A stretch of DNA of 32,543 nucleotides from Microcoleus sp. GA_180221_E-2-1-MAG-45_12 (lineage in GTDB: Bacteria; Cyanobacteriota; Cyanobacteriia; Cyanobacteriales; JAAUUE01): positions 1-32,543 of the forward strand of contig JAIMKT010000046.1 of NCBI GenBank assembly GCA_020692245.1. Direction: 5' to 3'. The notes beneath the pieces were generated by a model that made no database searches, was not told the origin of the DNA, and saw only the letters and a program-made list of their open reading frames with translations. How positions within the stretch are numbered: the first letter of the stretch is position 1; every line of letters begins with the position of its first letter. Shown piece after piece: positions 24,029-31,941 of the stretch. Made by a program: the position numbers and the translations under genes.

Positions 24029-26224
24029 TTAATTAGTTCCGACTGCAATATCCATCAATAGGTTTTGGCTACTTTGTTCTTGATCCCCACTGGTAGGGCG
24101 GCGTTGCTTATAATCACCATTGGGCTTGAGATCCCAGCCTTGACGATTATCAGCCAGCATAATTCCCAAAATCTCCTGCAAATCCTTAGCGATCACCGGA
24201 TCATCCACAGGGGTGATCACTTCCACCCGTCGATCGAGATTCCGGGTCATCCAGTCCGCACTGCCAATATAGACCTCCTCAGCCCCCATATTATGGAAGT
24301 AAAAAATCCGGGAATGCTCCAGATAGCGCCCCACCACACTCATCACATTAATATTTTCACTCAGCCCCTTCACCCCCGGTCTGAGGCAGCAGATACCCCG
24401 GATGATCAGGTCGATTTTTACCCCCGCCAGAGAAGCCTCGTAGAGAGCCGCAATCACCTCTCGATCGACCAGAGAATTCATCTTGGCAACAATTCGGCCA
24501 CTGCCCCCCTGACGGCAATGTTCTGTTTCTCGGTGGATCAGAGCCAGCATTCGATCGCGGAGACTCACGGGAGCAACTAATAATTTTCGGTAGGATTTTT
24601 GGCGAGAATAGCCCGTCAAGAAATTAAACAAATCTGTCAAGTCGGCTCCCAACTCTTCCCGGCAGGTGAGAATGCCCAAATCTGTGTAGAGTTTAGCGGT
24701 TTTGGGATTGTAATTCCCCGTGCCGATGTGCATATAGCGACGAATTTTCTGCTGTTCCCGGCGGACGACTAGCATCACCTTGGAATGGGTTTTGAGTCCT
24801 GCTAACCCATACACCACATGTACCCCAGTTTGTTCTAGCTTCCTTGCCCAGTTAATATTATTTTCTTCATCGAATCTTGCCTTTAGTTCCACCAACACCG
24901 CCACCTGTTTTCCCAGTTCCGCCGCCGTCATCAGAGCTTGAAGAATGGGGGAATCTCCCGAAGTCCGGTAAAGAGTCATTTTAATCGCCAAAACATCGGG
25001 ATCTTGGGCAGCTTGGATAATAAAACGCTGCACTGTTGCTGAAAAAGAGTAGTAGGGATGGTGTAGGAGTAAATCCCCTTGACGGATCACTTTGAAGATA
25101 TCAACTCCATCAGATAAGAGATCCGTCATCCCGTTGTAGTTGCCAGAGTCGCTATTCCCTTTGTCTGGAGAAACTTCACCTTGGTCAGCCCGGAGCCGGG
25201 GTGGGATTACAGCAGTCCAAGGAGCATCCTTGAGTTCTGGCAGGGGAATTTCCATCAGGGACATGAGATCCCCCAAGCCCAGCAAGCCTTCTACGGCGTA
25301 GATATCCTGATCTTCTAGCTCTAGTTCCCTTTGGAGCATCGATCGCACTGTTTCTGGGGTAGAAGCGTAGAGTTCCAAACGGACAACAGAGCCTCCCATC
25401 CGGCGTTTTCTGAGTTCCTGCTCGATCGCCAACAATAGATCATCCGCCTCATCTTCTTCCACTTCCAGATCAGCATTGCGAGTCACCCGAAATATGTGGT
25501 ACTCCTGAATATTCAATCCCGGAAACAAAGAATCTAAATTGTGCGCCATCACCTGCTCCAGAGGCACATAGCTAAACAAGGTGGTTTTGGATTTTTTGCT
25601 ACCCTCCGAAATCGTAGTCGGTAACTTCACAAACCGGGGCAGGGATTTTCGGGGGACTTTGATCCGGGCAAACATTTCCTTACCTGTGTCTGGATCTTTG
25701 ACCACCACTGCTAGATTTAAGCTCAAGTTAGAAATGTGGGGAAAGGGATGGGAAGGATCCACCGCTAGGGGAGTGAGGACAGGGAAGATTTGCTCTTCAA
25801 AGTATTGATGCAGATAAACTCGCTGCTCTTGGTTTAAATCCACATAATCCATAATCTGGATGCCCTGCTTGAAAAGTAGCTGGCGCAATTCCTGCTCAAA
25901 ATGTTGGTGCTGAATCTGGACTAGGGGGCGGAGGTGTTGGCTAATAGCTTCTAGCTGCTCCACAGGGGTTAAACCATCTATGCTCAGTTTCGTGACTCCT
26001 GCCTCTATCTGCTCTTTAATCACCGCCACGCGTACCATAAAGAACTCATCGAGATTATTACTAAAAATAGCCAAAAATTTCAGCCTTTCCAGTAGTGGGG
26101 TACGGGGATCGAGGGATTCTTGGAGAACCCGGCTATTAAATTGCAGCCAACTAATTTCCCGATTGAAGTAATACTCTGGATTCTGAAGATTAATTTTCGT
26201 GGCGATTTTTTGAGATTGAGTCAT
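24029..26224 (-). CDS. ppk1: Polyphosphate kinase 1
   Basis: PPK1 reversibly builds polyphosphate from ATP, storing phosphate and energy. The family start PEYYFNREISWLQFNSRVLQ, the LDEFFMVRVAVIKEQ segment and the two PLD-like catalytic domains are present. Candidate phospho-acceptor His lies in GLKTHSKVMLVVRRE, and the nearby conserved HIGTGNYNPKTAKLYTDLG and IYIGSADWMTRNLDRRVEV motifs are intact. The start chosen is ATG 26224 (MTQSQKIATKINLQNPEYYF), giving 731 residues, near the usual 690-740. A TTG at 26332 would add 36 residues without similarity and overlap the upstream small gene by 26 bases. No ppx is nearby. Confidence 0.95.
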   Translation of the reverse strand: MTQSQKIATKINLQNPEYYFNREISWLQFNSRVLQESLDPRTPLLERLKFLAIFSNNLDEFFMVRVAVIKEQIEAGVTKLSIDGLTPVEQLEAISQHLRPLVQIQHQHFEQELRQLLFKQGIQIMDYVDLNQEQRVYLHQYFEEQIFPVLTPLAVDPSHPFPHISNLSLNLAVVVKDPDTGKEMFARIKVPRKSLPRFVKLPTTISEGSKKSKTTLFSYVPLEQVMAHNLDSLFPGLNIQEYHIFRVTRNADLEVEEDEADDLLLAIEQELRKRRMGGSVVRLELYASTPETVRSMLQRELELEDQDIYAVEGLLGLGDLMSLMEIPLPELKDAPWTAVIPPRLRADQGEVSPDKGNSDSGNYNGMTDLLSDGVDIFKVIRQGDLLLHHPYYSFSATVQRFIIQAAQDPDVLAIKMTLYRTSGDSPILQALMTAAELGKQVAVLVELKARFDEENNINWARKLEQTGVHVVYGLAGLKTHSKVMLVVRREQQKIRRYMHIGTGNYNPKTAKLYTDLGILTCREELGADLTDLFNFLTGYSRQKSYRKLLVAPVSLRDRMLALIHRETEHCRQGGSGRIVAKMNSLVDREVIAALYEASLAGVKIDLIIRGICCLRPGVKGLSENINVMSVVGRYLEHSRIFYFHNMGAEEVYIGSADWMTRNLDRRVEVITPVDDPVIAKDLQEILGIMLADNRQGWDLKPNGDYKQRRPTSGDQEQSSQNLLMDIAVGTN

Positions 26225-26306
26225 AGAATTTTGCCCAAGGTTTTCTGAGTCTTGCCTATCTAACCAAATAGTCCTACCAATTTTGCCAGTTTTATTAGCT
26301 GCAACC

Positions 26307-26513
26307 CTAAAATACTTCCTGCTCTTGACCAACCCACCACTCCCCCAAGTTCATGAGGTCTTTATGGATATCAGCCAACTCCTGTAAGTATTCCTCGGCA
26401 GAAATCTCAGCTTTGCGTTCCTGAAGTTTACTAAGGCGTAACTGTACTAAGAGCCAAGATTTGGCAGCACCATCGGTACTAGTAATATATTTACCTAAAC
26501 TGTCACTATTCAT
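26307..26513 (-). CDS. Small cyanobacterial protein of unknown function
   Basis: A 68-residue soluble protein, MNSDSLGKYITSTDGAAKSW to LMNLGEWWVGQEQEVF. It is highly helical, with charged segments KLQERKAEISAEEYLQELAD and two Trp near the end. It has no signal peptide or cysteines. I recall similar short proteins in other cyanobacteria but no established name. It lies between sodB and ppk1 on the same strand, with 82 bases to the ppk1 ATG, so the two may share a transcript. Confidence 0.7.
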   Translation of the reverse strand: MNSDSLGKYITSTDGAAKSWLLVQLRLSKLQERKAEISAEEYLQELADIHKDLMNLGEWWVGQEQEVF

Positions 26514-26571
26514 AAAAATTTAATCCCCTGTTAACCTGCCTTATCTGCTAGGCTGACTAAAATTCGCTAAT

Positions 26572-26600
26572 AAAAAAAGAGGAGCAGTTGCCTACCCCTC
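26572..26600 (-). terminator. Rho-independent terminator of sodB
   Basis: On the sodB strand GAGGGGTA pairs with TGCTCCTC (eight pairs, two of them G-T) around a six-base loop, followed by seven T. It starts 21 bases after the sodB stop. This is the best terminator in the window. Confidence 0.85.
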
Positions 26601-26621
26601 CCCAATTAATATTTACAGAAT

Positions 26622-27230
26622 CTAAGCAGCTGCTAGGTTTGCTGCCACGAAATCCCAGTTAACTAGGCTATTCAGGAAATCGCTGATGTAGACTGGACGC
26701 TTGTTTTGGTAATCCAAGTAGTAGGCATGTTCCCACACATCGAGGGTGAGGAGGGGAGTTTGACCGAGGGCGATCGGGTTTTCGGCATTCCCGGTTTTAG
26801 TAACTTTGAGAGTGCCATTGTCGAGGACTAACCAAGCCCAGCCACTGCCAAATTGAGTTGTCGCTGCGGCGGTGAAGGCTTCTTTGAATTGATCATAGCT
26901 ACCAAAGTCAGCATTGATCTTGTCAGCCAAGGCTCCTGTAGGTGTGCCGCCGCCACCGGGCTTGATGGAATTCCAGTAAAAAGTATGGTTCCAAGCTTGA
27001 GCACCGTTGTTAAAGATTCCAGCTTTGCTAGCATCACCATAAACTTCCTTGATGACTGCTTCTAGGGACTTATCCGCTAGGGGGGTGTCTTTAACTAGGT
27101 TGTTATAGTTGGTGACGTAGGCAGCATGGTGCTTGTCGTGATGAAATTCTAGGGTTTTTGCCGTGATGAAGGGTTCTAGGGCGCTGTAGTCGTAGGGTAA
27201 TGCTGGAAGTTCGTAAGCCATTGTGTTCAA
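26622..27230 (-). CDS. sodB: Iron superoxide dismutase
   Basis: Cytosolic Fe-SOD converts superoxide to oxygen and peroxide. Metal ligands, numbered from the first Met, are His30 (LEFHHDKHH), His82 (WNHTFYW), Asp164 and His168 (DVWEHAYYLDYQ). Gln78 (NNGAQAW) is at the position that marks the Fe type; Mn enzymes carry the Gln in the C-terminal half. The absence of a signal peptide agrees with a cytosolic enzyme. A second in-frame ATG, MAYELPALPYDY at 27221, is the more usual start, and the first three residues MNT may not be translated. A strong terminator follows. Confidence 0.96.
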   Translation of the reverse strand: MNTMAYELPALPYDYSALEPFITAKTLEFHHDKHHAAYVTNYNNLVKDTPLADKSLEAVIKEVYGDASKAGIFNNGAQAWNHTFYWNSIKPGGGGTPTGALADKINADFGSYDQFKEAFTAAATTQFGSGWAWLVLDNGTLKVTKTGNAENPIALGQTPLLTLDVWEHAYYLDYQNKRPVYISDFLNSLVNWDFVAANLAAA

Positions 27231-27637
27231 TCCTTAATTTAGTGATTAGTTTCAGTGATTAGTCAGTAACTAGTCTGTGACTTAGCCACACCGGAAATTT
27301 TATCAACCTTGAATTCTCTTTTAAAGAATATTTGCGACAAAAATCTGAGTTGGCTTGTAATTGAGTAGTAATAAATCTTAATACAACCATTCTAACTCAA
27401 CTGGGATAGCTTTTGCCCAGAACAACCCTTAAGTTTTGAGATTTCAAGAAAAATTCAAGAGTTTAGGTAAGCTGGATACTCTTGCTGTTAACATTCCCCA
27501 TTAACATTATTAACATTTTTCCGTTATCTCTGCCTAGATAAACTAATTATTATTGAAATAGTTTCCTTTCCTACTAAAAATCGGCAAGGGAACTAGCAGT
27601 AATTTAAATCAAGTTTATAACTAGGTTTTAGATAACT
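27231..27637. other. 407-bp intergenic region upstream of sodB and the lipoprotein gene
   Basis: It lies between two divergent genes and must hold both promoters. AGTGATTAGT is repeated at 27241-27250 and 27254-27263 directly upstream of sodB. A run of ATTAACATT-like units lies at about 27490-27520. No RNA gene or ORF of note was recognised. Confidence 0.5.
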
Positions 27638-28240
27638 ATGAAATTTCCTTGATCGATCCTACTCATTGCTCCCCTACTTTGTTTAACTATACTTACTGGT
27701 TGCCAAACCCCAGAGGAGATCGCCCAAGAAAAAATTGCTAAAGAGCAGAAAGCCAAAGCAGAGGAAGAAGCCCTTACCAAGAAAAAAGCTTTGGATGAAC
27801 TAGAGTCCCAGAGTGATAAATTTGCAGCGATCGCCCCGCCAGTAGAAGAAGTAGCAGAACCCTACGTCAAGAGAAAAGTAGTTTTTGTGTATAAACGGGC
27901 TGAGAATAAGAGTGAGTTTCTACCGGCCGATCGGGCAGATTTAGGAGAATTGTATGCCCAGTCGGTTGCTGAAGTGGGGACTGTGGTGCAAATCAATTGT
28001 TTTAATATCGAAGAAGGAGAATATATCATGGAGAAAACCCAAGAGAGGATTCCAGCTTTTATTGTCCGGTGTGAAGTTGATGTGATTGATAATACGATCC
28101 CGGCAGTGATTGTCCGCAAAGAGTTTGTTAATGATAAATTGCCAGATACAACAACAATTAAACCGGGAGACACAAGAATTGTTGCTACTTCACCCTACAA
28201 AGAAATTAGAGATTTTGTTCGTAACTTGCCCCGCCAATAA
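27638..28240 (+). CDS. Putative lipoprotein with in-frame TGA at codon 5
   Basis: Frame reading from ATG 27638 gives M-K-F-P, then TGA (27650-27652), then SILLIAPLLCLTILTGCQTP. The part after the stop is a textbook lipoprotein h-region and lipobox (LTGC). Next comes a helical Glu/Lys/Ala stretch (EEIAQEKIAKEQKAKAEEEA) and a folded domain with KVVFVYKRAENKSEFLPADR and PAFIVRCEVDVI. A single C-to-T change would turn CGA (Arg) into TGA; MKFPRS would be a normal n-region. No ATG, GTG or TTG lies in frame between the stop and TTG 27791, and that start would lose signal and lipobox. The gene is therefore disrupted, read through, or misread in sequencing. The domain is not recognised. Confidence 0.7.
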
Positions 28241-28278
28241 ATACTTGAGATTTTAAGACTTTTTAAGCAAGAATCCCA

Positions 28279-29175
28279 TCAATCAGACAAAATTGCTATG
28301 GATTTTTGGAGTAAGCCGATAAATACGGCGGGAGTTTCGAGGTGGGGTAATATCCCCGTGGAAGCGATCGGCCAGAATTTTTTAATGACGCTCGGATTTA
28401 ATCCTGCCAATCTCTGCCCTAGGTTAATATCCGTGAATTGAGCCTCTTCTCCCCAAAATATCATCGTGGGGGTTTGTAGTTGCCGCAGATACAAGCTCAG
28501 ATCAAAATACAAATCTCCCCGCAAAAAAGCCAACGCCGCAAATTTCCCATTGGGCTTTTGAGCAGAACTCAGGTAAGCAGCAATGATTTCTGGAGAGAGT
28601 CTATCGGGATTCCTAAACAAAAAACTCCGTAGAAAATTTTCCACCGCCAATTCATTTTCCGCCCCCAGACCATAGAGCAGATCATCAACTATGGGCAGAC
28701 TAATTAAGCCCTTGGGCAATCTCCGACCCGCATCCTGACCAAAATCAGCAAAACCCGATGGACAAACTAAAAATAATTTCTGACATAGTTCTGGATGCTG
28801 AATAGCTAACCGGATAGCGATCGCCCCAGTCAAAGAAGAGGCAATAATATTGATCGGTGATTCGGCACAAGTCTGTTCAATAAATTCGGTAATTGTGCTT
28901 AGGTAATCTTCGATTTGATAGTTGCGCTGGGGGCGATCGGAGTCTCCCCAACCCAGCAGATCCGGGGCTAAAATTCGATATTCTGCGGCAAAAGCTGGAT
29001 AAACCTTTGACCATTCGTAGGCAGAAGCTCCACCCCCGAAGTTGTGCAAAAACAGCATAGTTGGCAAGTTATTTACTTCTCCCCAAAAAGCACGATCTTG
29101 GGTGTAGTATGCCATGTTTCCCAGATAGGTATTGACTGTTTTTTGGATAAATCCGGGGGGATGAAATTGCAACAT
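28279..29175 (-). CDS. Alpha/beta hydrolase
   Basis: A 298-residue protein with the alpha/beta-hydrolase fold. The oxyanion region is FLHNFGGGASAYEW, the nucleophile elbow is IIASSLTGAIAIRL (Ser in S-S-L-T-G, a variant of G-x-S-x-G), the acid is probably in FWGEEAQFTDIN, and the catalytic His is in GILPHLETP. PDLLGWGDSDRP is the usual strand-4 turn. The G-to-A change at the elbow start (ASSLTG) also occurs in other cyanobacterial members. There is no signal peptide. Substrate unknown; plant and cyanobacterial relatives include pheophytinase-like and lipid hydrolases, but no assignment is possible. Confidence 0.85.
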   Translation of the reverse strand: MLQFHPPGFIQKTVNTYLGNMAYYTQDRAFWGEVNNLPTMLFLHNFGGGASAYEWSKVYPAFAAEYRILAPDLLGWGDSDRPQRNYQIEDYLSTITEFIEQTCAESPINIIASSLTGAIAIRLAIQHPELCQKLFLVCPSGFADFGQDAGRRLPKGLISLPIVDDLLYGLGAENELAVENFLRSFLFRNPDRLSPEIIAAYLSSAQKPNGKFAALAFLRGDLYFDLSLYLRQLQTPTMIFWGEEAQFTDINLGQRLAGLNPSVIKKFWPIASTGILPHLETPAVFIGLLQKSIAILSD

Positions 29176-29245
29176 ACGAACTCTGTTATTTAATTTTTAA
29201 TCAACTAAATACTAACTTGCTATTCAAAGTATTTAAGTTAACGAA

Positions 29246-29734
29246 TTAACCTGTAACCTGAGTTAATTGATTAAGCTGCTCCCCTTCGACAGCATAGGCA
29301 GCCCCAAAACCAAGGACGAATCTGCCACTCGTGGGTCTAAGTTGAAAAATCCGAAAATCTGGCAGACTCCGCAACATGACAATAATTTCTCCAAATCTTG
29401 CTTGGAATCGATCGACAATTTCTGTCCATTGCTCTGTATCTCGATCGAGGAGATTAGCCTCACAATCAAAAGTCAATCGCCGCCTCGCAAAAATTTGTTT
29501 AGTTTGAGCTTCATCTTCAATGAACAAGATACTAACTAGGGGATTTTCGTAGAGATTTTTTGTATGCGTAGAAAGCCCACTCACAAAGATATAAATATTT
29601 TTTGCTTCATCAATAATGCAGGGAGTGTAACTGGCATTGGGAACTCCTTGGGCATTCACCGTACTAATGATTGCGCTTTGGAACTGGTCAATAAAAGTAG
29701 CATACTCGGCTTGGGCTTTTTCAAGGGGACTCAT
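29246..29734 (-). CDS. HugZ-like / pyridoxamine-phosphate-oxidase-fold protein
   Basis: A 162-residue split-barrel protein of the FMN/heme-binding family that includes HugZ heme oxygenases. Visible features are FIDQFQSAIISTVNAQGVPN (barrel start), YIFVSGLSTHTKNLYENPLV with the THTKNL turn, and SILFIEDEAQTKQIFARRRL. The Pro-Asp-Phe-Arg-Ile-Phe-Gln-Leu-Arg-Pro segment and GFGAAY near the end are typical of HugZ-type members. ATG 29734 is chosen. The open frame extends to 29887 but that extension reads through a hairpin repeat (RGRGARLASRKF) and overlaps the next gene. It might bind heme or flavin; activity is unproven. Confidence 0.82.
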   Translation of the reverse strand: MSPLEKAQAEYATFIDQFQSAIISTVNAQGVPNASYTPCIIDEAKNIYIFVSGLSTHTKNLYENPLVSILFIEDEAQTKQIFARRRLTFDCEANLLDRDTEQWTEIVDRFQARFGEIIVMLRSLPDFRIFQLRPTSGRFVLGFGAAYAVEGEQLNQLTQVTG

Positions 29735-29779
29735 GACTGTGGGGATAAATCTGTAGGTAATTTTCAGCTTAAACTTTCT

Positions 29780-29802
29780 GGACGCAAGCCTTGCGCCCCT
29801 AC
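29780..29802. repeat. Dispersed hairpin repeat, copy 2
   Basis: GGACGCAAGCCTTGCGCCC with CTAC following, matching 4442-4465 except for one base missing in the loop. It lies between the sulfite-oxidase-like gene and the HugZ-like gene and falsely lengthens the open frame of the latter. Confidence 0.75.
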
Positions 29803-29834
29803 CTCTATAATCGAACTTGGTATGAGAGATACCA

Positions 29835-30428
29835 TTAATTGCTGTACCTTTCTTCTGCCCAAGGTTCCCCACGAGTATGATAGCCATTCCGTTCCCAGAA
29901 GCCTAACTTTTCTGCGGCGAGAAATTCCAGCCCGTTAATCCATTTGGCACTTTTCCAAGCATAGAGATGAGGCACAACTAAGCGGAGGGGCGCACCGTGA
30001 TCTGGGGGCAGGGGTTCACCAAAAAGGGTATGGGCAAAGAAATTTTCTTCTCGCAGGAAATCCCCAATGGCAATATTCGTGGTGTAGCCGCCGTAGCAGT
30101 GTTCCATGATGTGGGCTGCCCTGGGATCAATGTCGATCGACTGCATCAAATCCATGACTTTTACTCCCTGCCACTGAGCATCAAGGCGAGACCATCGGGT
30201 GACACAGTGAAAATCGGCGGTAAATTCATGCTGGGGCAGATTCATGATATCTTCCCAAGTAAATATCTTTTCTTGAGCTAATCCCCATACCCGTAGTTGC
30301 CAAGTGGCTCGATCGACCTGGGGTGTATCTCCATAGGTCAAGACCGGAAAACCCTTGGTGAGATACTGTCCGGGGGGAGTGCGATCGCTATCTTCGGCAG
30401 TAGGCTTTTGAAAAAATTTACCAAGCAT
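29835..30428 (-). CDS. Sulfite-oxidase-like molybdopterin protein
   Basis: A short (197-residue) member of the sulfite oxidase/YedY molybdopterin fold. The Mo-ligating Cys75 is in TADFHCVTRWSRLD. Other conserved parts are PVLTYGDTPQVDRATWQLRV (start of the domain), EHCYGGYTTNIAIGDF, the DHGAPLRLVVPHLYAWKSAK motif and the ending GFWERNGYHTRGEPWAEERY. It lacks a Tat signal, heme domain and dimerisation domain, so it is cytoplasmic and not a classical sulfite oxidase. Substrate and electron partner are unknown. It is followed on the same strand by the HugZ-like gene about 100 bases away. Confidence 0.9.
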   Translation of the reverse strand: MLGKFFQKPTAEDSDRTPPGQYLTKGFPVLTYGDTPQVDRATWQLRVWGLAQEKIFTWEDIMNLPQHEFTADFHCVTRWSRLDAQWQGVKVMDLMQSIDIDPRAAHIMEHCYGGYTTNIAIGDFLREENFFAHTLFGEPLPPDHGAPLRLVVPHLYAWKSAKWINGLEFLAAEKLGFWERNGYHTRGEPWAEERYSN

Positions 30429-30441
30429 GTATTTAGTAGTT

Positions 30442-30651
30442 TTAGATATAGCTCAACCCCAAAAGTTCTTGACTAGGGCAGTGGGCTTCCCTTTGGACTT
30501 TCCCTAGGTCTACGGCTTCTTGGAGTTCCGTTAGGGCTTTGATATCTTGAGATTGATAGGCATTGCAGTTGATAACTTGGAGCATTAAACCTTCGGAGGC
30601 AACACTCAAGCACCCGGTTTGGAGAGCTGATTTTACTAAGTTTTTGATCAT
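30442..30651 (-). CDS. Small cyanobacterial protein of unknown function
   Basis: A 69-residue protein starting MIKNLVKSALQTGCLSVASE. The central part (about 20-52) reads MLQVINCNAYQSQDIKALTE, then LQEAVDLGKVQRE. It resembles short cyanobacterial proteins of the pattern ...L..AL.TG.LT...E..L......Y...D..A...LQ.A...G.V... but no function is established. There is no signal peptide. It is 13 bases upstream of the sulfite-oxidase-like gene on the same strand, so cotranscription is likely. Confidence 0.65.
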   Translation of the reverse strand: MIKNLVKSALQTGCLSVASEGLMLQVINCNAYQSQDIKALTELQEAVDLGKVQREAHCPSQELLGLSYI

Positions 30652-30901
30652 GGTCGTAGTGCGTAGATGTCCCTAATGAATCAGTATGACTACCGATGGA
30701 TTTATTTTTACGCAAACAACTAATTAAGTCAATGATTCTGCCCCATGGATCTGTGAATTTTTTCGATCGTTAAACAACCCCAAAAAAATACCCCCGCCCA
30801 GAAATTGCCTCTTGACGGAGATATTTACGTTAAATCAATTTTAATAAATTAACCTATAGTTGGGATGACTAGAAAATAGACCATAGGTATATTACTAAAG
30901 A

Positions 30902-31720
30902 CTACTCTGGCAGGTTCGGCAGTTTGACTTTTTGAGCTAATCCAAGGGTTTGTAAAAGCTGGATCGTCATCCAAGTTAGGTCAATTTCCCACCAAGCCAA
31001 GCCATGGCGAGCCGAGTATTGAAAAGCATGATGGTTATTGTGCCAGCCTTCTCCGTAGGTCAGGAGCGCAACCCACCAGCAATTTCTAGATTTATCGTTC
31101 GAGTCATGAGTCCGGTAGCCAAAGCGATGGGTGGCACTGTTGACAAACCAAGTGCAATGGAAAACCACAACTAGACGTACGAAGATACCCCAAACCACGT
31201 AGGACCAACCGCCGATCGCAAACAAAACTAGCCCCAAAGCTATTTGAATTGGCACAAAGTAATTTTGGCAAAACTGATAAAATTTATCATCGCTGATATC
31301 TTTGGTAAACCGAGGAAGTTGCTCCTCAGCAGGAATTTCGTGGAGCATCCATCCCATGTGGCTCCACCAGAAACCTTGGTTAGAATCGTGGGGATCGAGA
31401 TTTTGATCAGAGTGGGCATGGTGTTGACGGTGAAGACCAACCCAAGTAATTACGCCTCCCTGACAAGTCAAGGCTCCACAAAAAACTAAGAAGTATTCTA
31501 GCCACTTGGGAGTTTGAAAACTGCGATGGCTGATTAATCGATGCCAACCGAGGGTAATTCCTAGACCGCCAGTAATCCAGTGGAGCAGCAGTACGAGGGC
31601 AACTCCATCCCAACGAAAGTTACCGGGCAGTAGGGCGAATAAGGCTCCTATATGAATTAAGCCAAAATAAGTAATATTTACCCAATTTAGGGGATATTTA
31701 GCTGATGTTGCAATTGTCAT
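30902..31720 (-). CDS. desC: Acyl-lipid delta-9 desaturase (DesC-type)
   Basis: DesC puts the first double bond into stearoyl or palmitoyl chains of membrane glycerolipids using ferredoxin and oxygen. Three His boxes that hold the di-iron centre are present: HRLISH (about 60-65), HRQHHAHSD and HNNHH. Four hydrophobic helices flank them (YFGLIHIGALFALLP, ALVLLLHWITGGLG, FFVFCGAL-like YFLVFCGALTCQGG and IALGLVLFAIGGWSYVVWGI). WHNNHHAFQYSARHGLAWWE matches the usual third-box surroundings. At 272 residues the length is typical of DesC. Cold-induced control is usual for such genes, but no cold-box element was identified here. Confidence 0.94.
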   Translation of the reverse strand: MTIATSAKYPLNWVNITYFGLIHIGALFALLPGNFRWDGVALVLLLHWITGGLGITLGWHRLISHRSFQTPKWLEYFLVFCGALTCQGGVITWVGLHRQHHAHSDQNLDPHDSNQGFWWSHMGWMLHEIPAEEQLPRFTKDISDDKFYQFCQNYFVPIQIALGLVLFAIGGWSYVVWGIFVRLVVVFHCTWFVNSATHRFGYRTHDSNDKSRNCWWVALLTYGEGWHNNHHAFQYSARHGLAWWEIDLTWMTIQLLQTLGLAQKVKLPNLPE

Positions 31721-31941
31721 TTAATAACCTATGATCAAATTTGGTATTTTTTGCCTAGTCTATGGTTTTGTCGAGCTGATTGGAAAAAACCTCTTTACTT
31801 CTTCATTTTAGACATTCTAGACGAGTGGCTGCGAGATTTGGCTTTATAAATCTTAACAAATCATCTAAAAAGTACAAGCAAAATTACCAGCAACCAAGTC
31901 CAACCTAAAAAGGAAATTAGAAGCAAATTCAGGTAGAAATT

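Noticed and set aside
23850-24032. 60-residue + strand ORF between the propeller gene and ppk1
   Set aside because: It starts with a non-ATG codon, runs through the 20-bp palindrome and has no recognisable protein features.
26225-26332. TTG start and 36-residue extension of ppk1
   Set aside because: The extension has no family similarity and overlaps the upstream gene; ATG 26224 fits.
29735-29887. N-terminal extension of the HugZ-like protein
   Set aside because: It reads through a dispersed hairpin repeat and overlaps the sulfite-oxidase-like gene.
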